The notes: generated from the sequence alone by a model not told the origin. Positions 24,736 through 36,870 are shown, numbered from the stretch's first letter. The stretch is DNA of 64,000 bases from Gambelia wislizenii (GCA_030847615.1 JAUMIR010000003.1:75650001-75714000); one strand, 5' to 3'. Translations and numbers: made by a program.

Positions 24736-25240
24736 AGTCACCCAGAATTGCAGCACAATCTTCTTCTGCTCAGGATTGCCAGTTAAAGTACCATTGGGCT
24801 GTTGTTCATATTCGAATGTCACTCAAAGCCAGAGGTAGGAAATGTTTTCAGGGTGAGAGGCCAGACCACCATGCTTCTGCTTGAGATAGACAGGAAGATG
24901 TCAGGGATCATGGCCATGCTTCTGATGTCATAGGGTCCTTAACCAGTGCAACAGCTAGTATTTCTCCAGCTGGCATTCTTGTTAGGAACCAAGTATCTTT
25001 CTCACATCACCTCCCCTATGTGGATGAAGGCAAGGGAGGGCAAAGCACATTTAGATGGCTTCAGACTGCTGGATGAGTGCATTCAGCTGGGCTCTCCCCT
25101 GTGCCTTTACCAAACAGGGAAAATGGGGAAGGCCAGAAGTCACTGAGCCACAGATTCACCTAAGAGAGAGGTAAGGATGAGTTTTAACATTCTTCCACTA
25201 AAATAAGTATACTATTAAAATAATTTTGCTTTGCTTAGAT
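24736..25240. other. non-coding stretch, no gene seen
   Basis: No supported gene. The 66-codon frame at 24946-25146 has no recognisable domain. Confidence 0.35.
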
Positions 25241-25429
25241 CAGCCTTTCTCAACCTTTTTATCCTGGAGGAACCCTTGAAATAATTTTCAGGTCTCAGAG
25301 AAACCTTTCATAAACCTTATTCTACATACTGCTATCACTTCTCCCCACAATCACAATCTCTCGAGGAACCCCTAGCAACCTCTTGGGGGGAACCCTATGG
25401 TTCCAGGGAACCCTGGTTGAGAAAAGACG
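25241..25429. mobile_element. hAT-like MITE, copy 3
   Basis: Same orientation as the 1376 copy, with strong body identity ('tttttatcctggaggaaccc', 'ataattttcaggtctcag'). The near-duplicated 8-mers gcttagat (25233-25240) and gcctagat (25430-25437) fit a hAT target duplication. Confidence 0.75.
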
Positions 25430-25537
25430 GCCTAGATTATGCCCCGTGAAAATAATTACTGGAGTCCACTTTGAGTGCAAGAAATTGAGGATCAAGCTGC
25501 ACTTTATGTTAATTGCACAGCTTTCTGTTCCATCTAT

Positions 25538-25544
25538 CTGTCTG

Positions 25545-25583
<39 letters not shown>

Positions 25584-25584
25584 G
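25538..25584. repeat. (TCTA)n microsatellite
   Basis: About eleven tetranucleotide units, with TCTG variants at the edges. Likely length-polymorphic. Confidence 0.9.
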
Positions 25585-25764
25585 TTTTTTGATCTTCACT
25601 GTAAAGCTAGGTGGAAAACAAGCAGCCAATGGGCTGTATGTGGCCTCCACCAGGGGTTACCCCTCCCAACAAGATGAATTGAACTTCTAGTATACCCAGG
25701 AATCACAATTCACATTTAAAACATTCCCATGCTTCGAGGCCTCACCATACCTTCATCCCCATAT

Positions 25765-26110
25765 TGTTGCTCTGTGCAATCAAACCAGCCTTGACTTATG
25801 GCAACCCCACAAATAAGAGCCCTCCATGTGATTGTGTTATTTAACAGCCCTGCTCAGGTCTTGCAGTCTCAGAACTTTCTTTATTAAATCAATCCATCTA
25901 TAATGTGGTCTTCCTCTTTTCATACTATCTTCGACTTTCCTGAGCCTTATTGTCTTTTCCAGTGAGTCATGATATGTCCAAAGCTGGCTTCTAGTAAAAA
26001 GCTTGGTTTGCTCTAGGACCCGTTTATTTGTCTTTTTGGTAGTCCAGAGTGCCCATAAAACTGTCCTTTAAGATCAAATCTCAAATAAGTTGATTTTTTC
26101 CTGTCAACTT
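25765..26110 (-). pseudogene. BovB/RTE LINE 3' fragment
   Basis: On the minus strand this reads as the decayed C-terminal end of an RTE-clade (BovB-type) ORF and following sequence. It has the same block order as the plus-strand copy at 31849-32295 ('gacaaataaacgggtcct', 'agccagctttgg', 'actcactggaaaagac'). It is 5' truncated with many stops. BovB is abundant in squamates. Confidence 0.6.
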
Positions 26111-26869
26111 TCTTCACTCTTATGCCTTATCCTAATGAAGTGCAGGTTGAAATTGGCAGTGGCCTTCAGTCACCTGTGGTTTCTGCAAGAGGTTGTAAAG
26201 TGGTCTACAGCAGATCCTGGGTGAAAAATTGCCTTACAGAACCCACTGAAACTGCTAAAGTGAGTGAATGTGTCCTGATCTAGAAAGCCAGCTGCTTTTC
26301 CCACAGAACCTCTGTACCATGGGTGGCAGTTAAATAAAAAAAGAACACAGTTCTACTGGCACCAGGAGAGGGTTTCCCCTTGTTTTAACTGCTGTGCATA
26401 GGCAGAGAGGAGTTTCAAGAGGGAAGTGTGTTGTGGAAGAATTAATAATCAGCCCCATGTGAAATGGTCGTAATCCAGATTGAGGTCCCACAGCAAGAGA
26501 GAAGAAGCTGCAGCCTCTGGCTGTACCCAGCTCCAAGTCCATTTTGAAATCTCTAAGGCCCTCCTACATGCAAACATGTTTTTTTAATTTAATGTTTCTT
26601 ACACCCTCAATGGAGTACAGAGCAATTTAGTTGTTCCCACTCCCGATGTTTTATGTCCAAGGAGAATTTTTTTAAAAAAAAAATGAGTGATGGCACGATT
26701 TTGGAAAGAGGCCTCTTCTGGGCCTAGCATGGCAGAATAGTTTCTCATCCCTCACCAGGAGGGTTTTGAGTTTAAAAAAAAATTAAAACACTTTGCAAAA
26801 CCTGTGGAGAATGTGTGGCTGCACAGACCTCTATGCTCCTGTAAAGGGGTGTATGTGGCCCCCAGACTT
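26111..26869. other. non-coding stretch, no gene seen
   Basis: No recognisable gene or repeat apart from poly-A/poly-T runs near 26670-26682 and 26775-26790. Confidence 0.35.
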
Positions 26870-27146
26870 TGGGTAATAATAATAATAATAATAATAATAT
26901 TTATTTATACCCCACCCCTCTGCTAAAAACAATCGGGGCGGCTTCCAATAATTAAAACATTGTAATAACGATTAAATGCACCACCCACCCCCACCCTCCC
27001 CCATAAAAAGACACTAAACAATATAAAATTAAAACCATCTAACTAAAATCACATTAAAAACAAATATACACAAGATTAAAAAAGGCCAGGAGACACAGCT
27101 CCTGAAGCCGGAAAGGCCTGCCAGAAGAGATCCGTCTTTAGTGCTT
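26870..27146 (-). mobile_element. L2-type LINE 3' end
   Basis: On the minus strand the sequence starts with a block resembling the end of L2 ORF2 ('aagacggatctcttctggca'; reading like K-x-D-L-F-W-Q-A-F). An A/T-rich 3' UTR follows, then the tail 'ggggtataaataaat' with an (ATT)n microsatellite at 26876-26900. It is strongly 5' truncated. Family call is from the tail and the short coding remnant. Confidence 0.55.
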
Positions 27147-29467
27147 TAGTAGTTGCTTACCCCCATTTTAGGAGATAGAAAGACAAAAAGGAGCTGCCCA
27201 CATGTAATGTGTAGTTTGATCCCTAGTTTGTGTCAAAACATTGGTAATATGGTCTTGATATCTCCAGTATCCTCTGATGAAATTTGTTTCAGCAGAGACT
27301 GGATTTGTAACCATCATGCAGTCAGGTCCATAAGCTGAGCCATTTCTTTTTTAAAAAATATACATGAATTTATGCTATTTGCTTATAAAGGACAAAATAA
27401 AAAAGATATACTGTACACAGGAACCTTGTCTGGGTGGGGCTACATCTGCCCCCTATCCTGAGTGACCTGGATTCTGTTGAGAGGAACCCCCAACATGTGT
27501 ATGGGCATGGGTCTTGTGATGTCTCTCTATAATATCCTTCTTTTTCTGATAATGACAATATGACATCATGACAGAACTGCCTTTGATCACTGAGGGATGG
27601 ATATTCTGTTCAGTCCATGAGCACAAAGTGAAAGGCACATGACAGTTTAAGTTTTGAGAACTGCAAATTTTAATTGGTTGATACGAATCAACTAAAGCTT
27701 TCATTGCAGATTAAAATTCTCTTTCTGATCAGTCAGTGCAACAAAGAACAAGGCTTTGGAGTGGGATGCTATTATGCAAAGTGCATAGATATGTTGGCTT
27801 TATCTTCCATGTAGTGATGACAAAAAGGCATAGACAGCTTTTTTCTTTTGCTTTTTAACCTTAGCTAGAAAATAGTTTGTCTTCTCTGAGGGAAATTTTT
27901 CATAGCTTGTTTTTCAGACAGTGCTCTATTGAGATCTTCATCATATACCCACTTGGTCTCTATCACATGCCATCAGCTATGCTATTCAGGGCTGATGAGA
28001 ATTCAGTCCAGCAACATTTAGAGGCCCGCACTTTCCCTCTTGCTTTTGGTAAGATTGTCTCTGACACGCAGTTCATCTCTTTGATCAGGGTCCTTTCAAA
28101 CCACCTTTTCTGAGGCTTCATAATTTAGATGTCATTAGATTTAATTGAGCAGATAGTTCAGAGCTGTACAAATTAAAAATTTCATACACTTTCCCTTGAT
28201 TGACAACCCTACTAAGCTTCATTCTTGAAAAACAAAGTCTGAAGAAATTAAGGAAAATGTGCTGTGGTCTGGAAAAGATTACTGTACATATATGCAAATC
28301 CAACATGAATTGTCTTAAGAACATGTCCTGGGACAGAAGGCTTATGCCGTGGGAGGGTTCTTGTAAGTCATGATCTAAGTCCAGTACCCAGAAAGCAGAG
28401 GTAAATTCAAGACTTACTACAGGGCTCACTAGAATAATACTGTTTTTAGTTTTTTAGTGTACAGGTTGCAAACTCATATCTCAAAGTAGGTGTATGAAGT
28501 GAAGCCTGGGATTCAAGGTGAAAAATTTGGACTAAAATTAGGAGTTTTACTCATACTAGAATCAAAGGCAGGCTAAAACAAAACTGGGTGTCTTTTTCTT
28601 TTTTTAAGGATAACCTGGAATATTTAGAGGCTCTAGGAGAGTTCTTTCTATAGATAGTATCTTGTTTTTCCACTTACTGTGGCAGTTTCAGAGATTAAAA
28701 CTATTCAGGGTAAATCAGGGAAGAAAACTCTGCAAAGGAGGGACTTCTTGTAACTAGTACATCTAAGAGAAAGAGACACACTGCTGAGTCAGAGAGGAAG
28801 TTAGCCACACCTTCCTGCTGAACAGGTGAATTTGTTTTGGCATGAAAAGTCTGTCTTTTGTCTCAGCTGACTGTCTTTATGTTTTGTAGCAGGGCTGGGG
28901 AATCTGTGATGTGCCCCTCAAGATTTTAGCAGCTCCCTGGCCAAGTGTGAGGTTATGGAAGCAGTTTCATCAATATCTGGAGGACCATAGGTTTCCTAGT
29001 CCAATCTTAAAGCAAACTCCTACACACTTTAGATCAGTCACAAATGACTTAAGTGTCAGGATATTGGGACATGTAGTAGATTTATTCTGTAAAGAGCTGA
29101 GATGTAGCAAACTCACAGCCCTGGAGCAGAGCTGGGCTGGACTGAGAGCTAAGGAGTCCTGTTTTGAATCTCACTGTGTGAAGATGTCCTGTTTAGGATC
29201 TCACAGTCTGAAGATGTTTTTCTCTTGATGCTGTATATTACTGTAAATATTCTTTATTATGCCCAAGTAAAGAGAAGTTGTTTTTAGACACAAAGCCTGT
29301 GTCTGCATCTTTATTCTTATGCCTGAAGGAACAATACTCTGCTGTTTATTTTTGCTGCCTGGACCTGTTTAGGTACCCAGTGTGCACCCTATTTACACCA
29401 ACACCTGTCATTAAATGTATCTCTCAAACCACCGCAGTGACTAGTGGCCAGGAGCACTTTCACCCAA
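27147..29467. other. non-coding stretch, no gene seen
   Basis: Intronic or intergenic DNA without recognisable coding sequence. Around 29150-29215 a short phrase ('gaatctcac..tgtgaagatg') is tandemly duplicated. The following 'cccaagtaaagagaagttg' resembles LTR R-U5 sequence, but no LTR borders were found. Confidence 0.35.
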
Positions 29468-29665
29468 ATTGAGGATGAGTTTCTCTGTTGACTTGCCCCT
29501 GGTGCCACTGCTACCGCTGCCAATTGACTGCATGGGTTCTGTTGGAGTGGCAGCAGTGGTGTCCTGCTGCCACCACTAATCCTGCCACCAGTTGACTGTG
29601 TGAGTCCATAGTCAACTGGTAGCGGTGGCACCAGGGGCAAGTCAACAGAGCAACTTACCCTCAAT
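29468..29665. mobile_element. foldback (inverted-repeat) element of ~198 bp
   Basis: The left arm 29468-29535 and right arm 29606-29665 are complementary over about 60 bp. The best block is gttgacttgcccctggtgcc on the left against ggcaccaggggcaagtcaac on the right. The loop of about 70 bp is rich in GCAGCAG/CTGCTGCC. There are no clear terminal duplications. It directly adjoins the GCA-rich minisatellite. Confidence 0.7.
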
Positions 29666-29689
29666 GCACCACCAATGTATGTTACATTG

Positions 29690-30330
29690 GGTACAGCTAG
29701 TTGGACCAGCAGCAGCAGCAGTGTCCCATCACTGCCATTCCCGCCACTATCGCCATTGAGTGTGTGGTTTCCCTCGCAGCGGCAGCAGGGGCCTCCCGCT
29801 GCCACCATTCCCACTTACGCTGCCAAGCTCACTCAGCAGCAGCAGGGCCATCCCCCCGCCATTTGGCGTGGACAGGCTGGAGATCAGTGGCAGCAGTGGT
29901 GCGGCCATTTCTCTGCCCCATTTGGCCTAGAAAGGCCAGAGGTCAGCAGCAGCAGTGGCATTCCCTCCCTACCTATTTGTCCTGGAAAAGCCAGAGGTCG
30001 GCAGTGGTGGAGGCAGGGCCATTTCTCCCCCCCTCCATTCAGCCTGGGAAGGTTGGTGGCAGTGGTGGCAGGGCAATTTCTCCCCTGGTTGGGCCTGGAA
30101 AGGCTGGAGATGGGTAGCAGTGGCAGTGGAGCGATTTCTCCCCCTGTTGGGACCAGAAAGTCCAAAGATGGGCAGCAGCAGCAGCAGCAGGGCCATTTCT
30201 CCCCGCCCCCCACTTTGGCCTGGAAAGGCCAGAGATGGATGGCAGTGGCAGTGGGGCCTTTTCTCTCCCCACCCCTTTTTGGCCTGGAAAGGCCAGAGGT
30301 CAGCAGCAGGGAGGTGACATCACTCCCTGT
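29690..30330. repeat. GC-rich minisatellite with (GCA)n
   Basis: About eight diverged units of 55-70 bp built on 'gccatttctccccc', 'tttggcctggaaaggcc' and 'agaggtcagcagcagcagtgg'. The periodicity gives long open frames in several phases on both strands. These frames have repetitive composition and no start or splice context, so I do not treat them as genes. Confidence 0.75.
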
Positions 30331-30360
30331 TCTGCAGGGTAAGGCCGCAGCTGGGCAATG

Positions 30361-31131
30361 ATTGTAGGCCGAGGAAATGCTGCTGAGAGGTGATTGGCTG
30401 GCCAAGGAGCAACTAAGCAGCCAATCAGCACACTGAAACAGCAATATACCCAAGAGGATTATATATAGATAGATACACTCTGCAGTGTATGGCAAATGGA
30501 TGTCTTTCTCTGCACATACAATAGGAGGAAAGCCACATTTGGCAGGAGGTTACTTCCATATATTGCCACAGTAAAAGGAGACTGCATGTATTTATCACAT
30601 ATTATAAGACACAATATGGCTTTCTTGTATGGCAGTGGAAACTTTCTAGGAAAACACTTGTCTGTCCAAAGCAGCTCAGCTCTCATTTTAAAGCAGACCA
30701 ATATTTTGGCTATGGCTGATCGATATATTAGAGTACCTGTCTGAACATTTCTGATCCCTTCCAGAGACTTGGGTTATGATAGTTTCAGTCTTGAGTAGTT
30801 TACTCTTAAATAATTTGTCTATGAGCAAATAATTTTGTTGGACTATTAGTCTGAAAAAGAGGGTTGAATGTTAGCACAGATACTGTTTTGAAGCACAGTG
30901 CTTCCAGAGCACAGGGTTTTTGTTTTATGATAATGTGCTATACAGTGACATTATGAGGATTTGAGGAAGCACCAGTTGGTGTATCCTAAGTTGAGCATAT
31001 CACTAAGGGGGAACCCTACCAGATTTAGAATCCAGTATGAAAAAAGTGATTGTTATACTTCGTTGTTATTTCTGCAGGTTTCCTTTTTGCCTGTTTTGTT
31101 CAGCAAGCTTTCTGCTTCTGGAATTGAAGTA
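30361..31131. other. non-coding stretch, no gene seen
   Basis: AT-rich, with a GATA-like run at 30462-30476. No gene is supported. Confidence 0.4.
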
Positions 31132-31357
31132 CAGTTGTTCCTCCGTATCCATGGATTTGGTATCCATGGATTTAAGTATTCACGGCTTGAAAATATTCTT
31201 AAAAAATAATTCAAAAAGCAAACCTTGGTTTTGCCATCTTATATAAGGCACACCATTTTGCTATGCCATTGCATATAATGGGACTTGAGTATTCACGGAT
31301 TTTTGTATCCATGGGGGGTCCTGGAACCAAACCCTAGCGAATATGAAGGGACAACTG
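31132..31357 (-). mobile_element. Tigger-like MITE, copy 2
   Basis: Reverse orientation relative to 4209. It starts cagttgttcctccgtatcc, ends 'gaagggacaactg', and has TA on both sides. The body includes 'cattgcatataatgggactt'. It is highly similar to the 42874 copy. Confidence 0.8.
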
Positions 31358-31848
31358 TAATTAAATAGTCAGTTTGAGAAACAGTATTCAGTTACATTGA
31401 TAATAGACTGAGAATGGTTAATAAGAGATCCATTCAATTGATGAGCCAGTGCCGATTTATTTATTATCCAACTTTTAAAAAAAAGGTAAATAGCTGAGAA
31501 GGTTGTCTACTTGATCAAAGCAGTTTTCCCAGTTGAAATTCCCTCTGCTGCTAGCCCACAGAGCTAAAATATATTTGGGGCTGGGTTTTGTTGTTGTTGT
31601 TATTAATCTATAAGAATATCACTTTTGAACCTTGTTGGCTGTTTTGTCACTTTTCTAAGTGCTGATTCCTTTGAGATACTCAAGCTTGTGAATTTTGCAT
31701 AGCTGTATATAAGGTGATTTTCCTTGGATATTTCAGCTTGCCCCTTGCCTTATTGACCACTATTTTCTTTGACTATCTGGTAGCCCTTGTTTCTTGAGTG
31801 TGAGTAATGGCTATCAATTATAGGTGGAAGTGCAGAGATAAAAGCTGA
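31358..31848. other. non-coding stretch, no gene seen
   Basis: No supported gene. There is a short (TTG)n run near 31590. Confidence 0.35.
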
Positions 31849-32295
31849 ACGCTGAAGTTAGGATCTTCCAAGCCATGTACAGATGTGAGAGCTGGACAGT
31901 GAAGAAAGCTGATAGAAAGAAAATCAACTCATTTGAGATGTGGTACTGGGGAAGAATTCTACCGATATTGTGGACTGCCAAAAAGACAAATAAATAGGTC
32001 CTAAAACAGATCAAGCCTGAACTATTCCTGGAAGCCAAGATGACTAAACTGAAGCTGTTGTAGTTTGGCCACATCATGAGAAGTCATGACTCCCTTAAAA
32101 AGATAATAATGCTAGGAAAGGTGGAGGGCAGTAGAAAGAGAGGAAGACCACACATTAGATGGATAGACTCGATCAAAGACTAAGCCCCTGAATCTGCAGG
32201 ACCTGAGCAGAGCTGTTGAGGATAGGGTGTCTTGGAGATATCTCATTCATGGGGTCACCATGAGTTGAAGTCGACTCAAAGGCAGTTAACAACAA
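31849..32295 (+). pseudogene. BovB/RTE LINE ORF 3' end
   Basis: A decayed C-terminal part of a BovB-type ORF on the plus strand. Fragments such as 'CWTVKKADRKKINSFEMWYW', 'AKKTNK', 'KPELFLEAKMTKLKLL', 'FGHIMRSHDS' and 'RKRGRPHIRWIDSIKD' follow the known order of this region. Several in-frame stops interrupt it. It ends in 'gttaacaacaatga', a typical short tail. It is 5' truncated, with no RT core. Confidence 0.75.
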
Positions 32296-32835
32296 TGAAT
32301 TGCTGAGGAGCTCCTCACATCTCAAAATAATGTTTTGAGAACATTTGCAAAAGATAATGTATAGCAGTCTCCCCATTCTTTTACAAAGGGATTATGTGGC
32401 ATTAAAATATGTAGGTAGGATGGATTTAAATATTCTGTCAGGCAGAAGCACAGTCATATGTTCTGTGTTTATAAGCAGGCCTTTACCAGCATCTCATGAA
32501 TACCAAACACTCTTTCTACTTACTTTATCATGGCAGGAATAAAAGGTCATGCTTAATGTAGCTTGTAGAGAATCAATAACTTTTATAAGTGCTAAGCCCC
32601 ACCAAAACTAATTATTTTTATGGTCCGGCAATGCATTAGTGCTGCATTTTGATGCTGGCATAGGCAAGTAAAATCCATCATAGTCACTATTTATAGAGGA
32701 GGAGAGCAGTTTACTTTAAGATGAGGGTCCTCCTACTGTTATAGACAGGGTCTGAGTCTTACTGTATGTGTGTGTGTGTTTTTAAGAGTAAGTGGAAGAA
32801 TAAAACCAATGCCTGGTGTAGAGCTGGGAGAGTAT
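32296..32835. other. non-coding stretch, no gene seen
   Basis: No gene is supported. A (TG)n run lies at 32765-32780. Confidence 0.35.
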
Positions 32836-33030
32836 AGTGGTTTGAACATTGGACTGCAACTCTGGAGACCTGGCTTTGAATCCCTGCTTGACCATGGAAA
32901 CCTTTGGCAAGTCACATACTTTCAGTCTCAGAAGAAGGCAATGGCAAACTCCCTCTGCACAAATCTTGCCAAGAAAACACTGTGATAGGTTCACCTTAGG
33001 GTCACCATACCTCAGAAATGACAAAACAGA
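32836..33030 (+). mobile_element. tRNA-derived SINE, copy 3
   Basis: Plus orientation. A-box-like 'agtggtttgaacattgg', B-box-like 'gctttgaatccctgc', then body 'ggcaagtcacata', 'aaggcaatggcaaac', 'cttgccaagaaaacac', 'cttagggtcacca'. Same family as 1925-2398. The ACAACAACA tail is poor. Confidence 0.75.
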
Positions 33031-33708
33031 TCCTTGCCTGTCTTGGTTGATAAAGCATAACTGGGAGGGATGCAGTTGAAATAAGTATTTCATATGGTAG
33101 TGCAACTGAAGAGTTTCTAATAGTATGACTGACAAATCCCCAAGAGATAGTAGTTCTGTAGACTGGGTGTCCCTATCATTTGGGAGCTAAGGATTTTCAG
33201 TCTTCGCAGTACTAAAAAGCCACAAGTATACTATTTGCAGGCAGGCATAAGCTTAGTACTGCCCGCCCCCCAAAACTGATGCAGCTTTGGACACCAGCAA
33301 CCCATGTCTACTTGCTGCTCAGTGGGAGCAGAATGTAAACCTCCGCACATGATTTGAAACTGCAGCCATTGAATGGCAGAAAAACTGGTAGGTAGCTTGC
33401 TCCATCTTACCTTGATTCAGACCCAAAAGATACAGCTTACCCCCAGCAGAATTTTGTATTGCACTGTAATTGTTGTGTATTGCACTCTAATTGTTGTTCC
33501 GGAACCATTTCTTTTACCTATGAAGTAAAAAAAAAAGTATAAATAAATCTGCTCTCTGAAACAGAAGTATCCAGGTAACCATACAAAAATAAAGACTGTG
33601 TATATGTGAATATGGGTGAGTTGATGTGCACCTATGTACTTTTTAAGCAGATATAGCAAAACATCAGTTCCAGGCAGACTCAAGGGGGGGGGGGCTTCAT
33701 TTAGTCTA
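33031..33708. other. non-coding stretch, no gene seen
   Basis: No supported gene. A run of ten or more G near 33685 sits just before the MITE. Confidence 0.35.
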
Positions 33709-33939
33709 CAGTGGGCCCTCAGTAGCTGCTGGGGTTTGGTTCCAAGACCCCTCGTGGATACAAAAATCTGTGTCTGCTCAAGTCCCATTATATACAATGG
33801 TGTAGTAAAATGTTGCCCCTTATATAAAATGGTGAACAGCAAGGTTTGCTTTTTGGACTCCTCCCCCCACCTGAGTATTTTTGAACTGTGGTTAGTTGAA
33901 TCTGTGGATGCAGAACCTGTAGATACAGAGAGCCAACTG
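33709..33939 (+). mobile_element. Tigger-like MITE, copy 3
   Basis: Starts cagtgggccctcagtagctg, ends 'gatacagagagccaactg', with TA duplications at 33707-33708 and 33940-33941. Same family and orientation as the 4209 copy. Confidence 0.8.
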
Positions 33940-33941
33940 TA

Positions 33942-34295
33942 CAGTAAAAAGAAGAAGTAGGATAAGATAACCACTTGATAACTTTGAATGATCCCCTTGT
34001 TTCCTTTTATCAGGCCACTCAAGATCTGCATTCTAGGAATTCTAGGCGTCTCACCCAACCGAGGGTTTCCTCTGGCTTGGCTTGGCTTGGCTTGACTTCG
34101 TCCTTTTTCACTTGCTGCTCCATACTCCTGGAATTGCTGCCCATCTGCAGACAGCTGCTTCTCTCGTTATTTTTAAAACTCAATTTAATTTTTTTTGTTT
34201 TCCAAAACTTTTGGAACTGTAGTTTAATATTATTTTATAATATTTTATATGTTGATTATATGTATTGGTCAGTGTGCTTCAAACTATATGTATTG
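33942..34295. other. non-coding stretch with short (CTTGG)n run
   Basis: A pentanucleotide repeat of about four units at 34075-34095. AT-rich otherwise. Confidence 0.4.
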
Positions 34296-36870
34296 AATCA
34301 CAGAATCATAGAATTGTAAGAGACCTCAAGGGCTATCCAGTCCAACCCCTGCCATGCAGGAATACGCAATCAAAGCATTCCCGACAGATGGCCATCCAAC
34401 CTCTGTTTAAAACGTCCAAAGAAGGAGACTCCACAACACTACGCGGCAGTGTATTCCACTTCTGAACAGCTCTTACTGTCAGGAAGTTCTTCCTAATGTT
34501 TAGGGGGAATCTCTTTTCCTGTAGTTTGAGCCCATTGCTCCGTGTCCTAGTCTCTAGAGCAGCAGAAAACAAGCTTGCTCCATGCTCAGTATGACACCCC
34601 TTCAAATATTTAAACATGGCTATCATGTCCCCTCTTAAACATCTCTTCTCCAGACTAAGTATGCCCAGCTCCCTAAGCCGTTCCTCATAGGTCATGGCTT
34701 CCAGACCTCCCACCATCTGGTCGCCCTCCTCAGGACATGTTCCAGCTTGTCAATATCCTTCCTGAATTGTTGTGCCCAGAACTGGACACAGTATTCCAGG
34801 TGAGGTCTGACCAAAGCAGAATAGAGTGGCACTATTACTTCCCTTGATCTAAACACTATATTCTTATTAACACAGCCTAGAATCACATTGGCTTTTTTAG
34901 CTGCTGCATCACACTGCTGATTCATGTTCAGCTTGTGGTCCGCTAAGACTCCTAGATCCTTTTCGCATGTACTGCACTCAAGCCATGTGTCACCCATTCT
35001 GTATCTGTGCATTACATTTTTACTGCCCAAGTGTAGCATCCTACATTTCTCCCTGTTGAAATTCATTTTGTTAGTATTGGCCCAGCTTTCTAATCTGTTC
35101 AGGTCATTTTGGATTCTGATCCTGTCCTCTGGGGTATTAGCTACCCCTCCTAATTTGGTACCATCTGCAAACTTGATAAGCATACCCTCTATTCCCTTAT
35201 CCAAGTCATTTATAAAGATGTTGAATAGCATGGGGCCCAGGACAGAACGCTGTGGCACCCCGCTAGTCACTTCTCTCCAGGATGAAGAGGAGCCACTGGT
35301 GACTACCCTTTGGGTTCGGTCAGTCAACCAATTACAAATCCACCTAACAGTTGCATTGTTTAACCCACAGGTTACTAACTTTCTTGCAAGAATATCATGG
35401 TGGATCTTATCAAAAGCCTTACTGAAATCAAGATCCACAGCATTCCCTTCATTTGTCAAGTTTGTAACTGTATCAAAAAAAGAGATAAGATTAGTCTGGC
35501 ATGACTTGTTTTTGAGAAATCCATGTTGACTTTTAGTGATCATTGCATTCCTTTCTAAGTGCTTACAGACTGTCTGTTTAATGATCTGCTCTAGAATCTT
35601 TCCTAGTATTGATGTCAGACTGACTGGGCAATAATTATTTATTGTCCCTCCTCGCCCTTTTAAAGATGGGGACAACATTTGCCCTCTTCCAGTCTGCTGG
35701 AACCTCTCCTGTTCTCCAGGAATTCTCAAAGATTATTGACAGTGGTTCTGAGATTACTTCTGCCAGTTCTTTTAATACCCTTAGTTGAAGTTAATCTGGC
35801 CCTGGAGACTTAGACTCATTTATACTGGCCAGGTATTCCTGAACTATGTACCAATACTGTGCTGTATTTCCCCTACTGCATCATCTGCTCCATCTTCCCG
35901 AGGTTGAGCACTGTTCCCCCTTTGGAAGAAGACTGAAGCAAAGAAGGTGTTAAGTAGTTCTGCCTTTTCTCTGTCCCCTGTTAGCCTTTCGCCATCTTCT
36001 CCATGCAGTGGCCCTACCATTTCCTTGTTTTTCCTTTTGCTACAGTCATAACCAAAAAAGCCCTTTTTATTGTTTTTAACCTCTCTAGCAAGCTTGAGCT
36101 CCATCTGAGCTTTGCCTTTTCTGACTTTCCTCCTACATGAGCTGGCTATTTGTTTGAATTCTTCTTTGGTGATTTCCCCCTTTTTCCATTTCTTGTGCAT
36201 GCCCTTTTTAAGTTTTAGCTCAGTTGAGAGTTCTTTTGACATCTATCCTGATTTCTTTAGACACCTCCCCATTTTCCTCCTCATTGGAACTGTTTGAAGT
36301 TGTGCCTTCAATACCTTACTTTTAAGAAACTCCCATCCCTCATGAACTCCCTTCTCTTTTAGTATTCCTGATAAACATCATCTGGCCAATCATACCATTC
36401 CTAACCATGGGATCACCCCTAGTAATTTCTTAAGTTTTCTGAAATAATTTTCTTAAAGTCTAGAATGCATGTTTGACTATACTTGGGTTCCCCTTTCCTT
36501 GTAAAAACTCCAGGAGAACATGGTCACTCCCCCTAAGGATTCCGCCACTTCCACAACATTAACCAGGTCATCCCCATTGGTTAGGATCAGATCTAAAATA
36601 GCTGATCTCCTTGTTGCTTCTTCCACCTTCTGGACAATTAAATTGTCTGCAAGGCAAATGAGGAATTTGTTGGACTTTATAGTCTTGGCAGAGTTGAAAT
36701 CCCCCATTACTACTACGTTTCTCCTTTCTCAATGTGCGGTCATCTCTTCTAGGAAGGCATCATCCAAGTCCTCAGTTTGGCTTGGAGGTCTGTAGTAGAC
36801 CCCCAGAATGATATCCCTGCTGTTTCTCTCTCCCTTAATTTTTACCCAGATGCTCTCAACCTGGCTAGTG
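34296..36870 (-). mobile_element. CR1 LINE, 5'-truncated, minus strand
   Basis: About 2.6 kb of CR1. From its 5' side (36870) it holds the last part of the APE-type endonuclease, a linker, the RT domain, the C-terminal region and the 3' tail. The 3' end (34296-34316) is the 'attctatgattctgtgattc' repeat typical of CR1. The family is close to the plus-strand copy at 62256-64000: both share 'gagagcatctgg' followed by 'aaaattaa' and the LDLILTN endonuclease region. It is truncated at the 5' end as most CR1 copies are. Confidence 0.9.
34330..36707 (-). pseudogene. CR1 ORF2 remnant (endonuclease C-end, RT)
   Basis: Broken reading frame of the CR1 polyprotein. The piece at 36477-36707 has the endonuclease end ([22 protein letters not shown]). 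The piece at 35844-36242 is the linker before RT. The piece at 34692-35729 is the RT core, with 'QHGFLKNKSCQTNL', 'DLDFSKAFDKIHHDIL', 'GVPQRSVLGPMLF' and the catalytic box. In that box the expected FADD reads KFADGTKLGG, so the second aspartate is lost. The piece at 34333-34716 is the conserved C-terminus (MTYEERLRELGIL; RKNFLTVRAVQKWN). Frameshifts and stops separate the pieces. It would normally nick DNA and prime reverse transcription; this copy cannot. Confidence 0.9.

Noticed and set aside
29220..29400. LTR R-U5-like sequence ('cccaagtaaagagaagttg')
   Set aside because: No LTR borders, TATA box at proper distance or target duplication found.
29389..29814. Minus-strand 141-codon frame
   Set aside because: It spans the foldback element and the edge of the minisatellite; no recognisable protein.
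29675..30495. Frames of 138-228 codons on both strands rich in Gln, Pro, Gly
   Set aside because: They are translations of a ~55-70-bp minisatellite in different phases, with no domain, splice context or start signal.
34924..35529. Plus-strand frame of 201 codons
   Set aside because: Antisense shadow of the CR1 RT on the minus strand.
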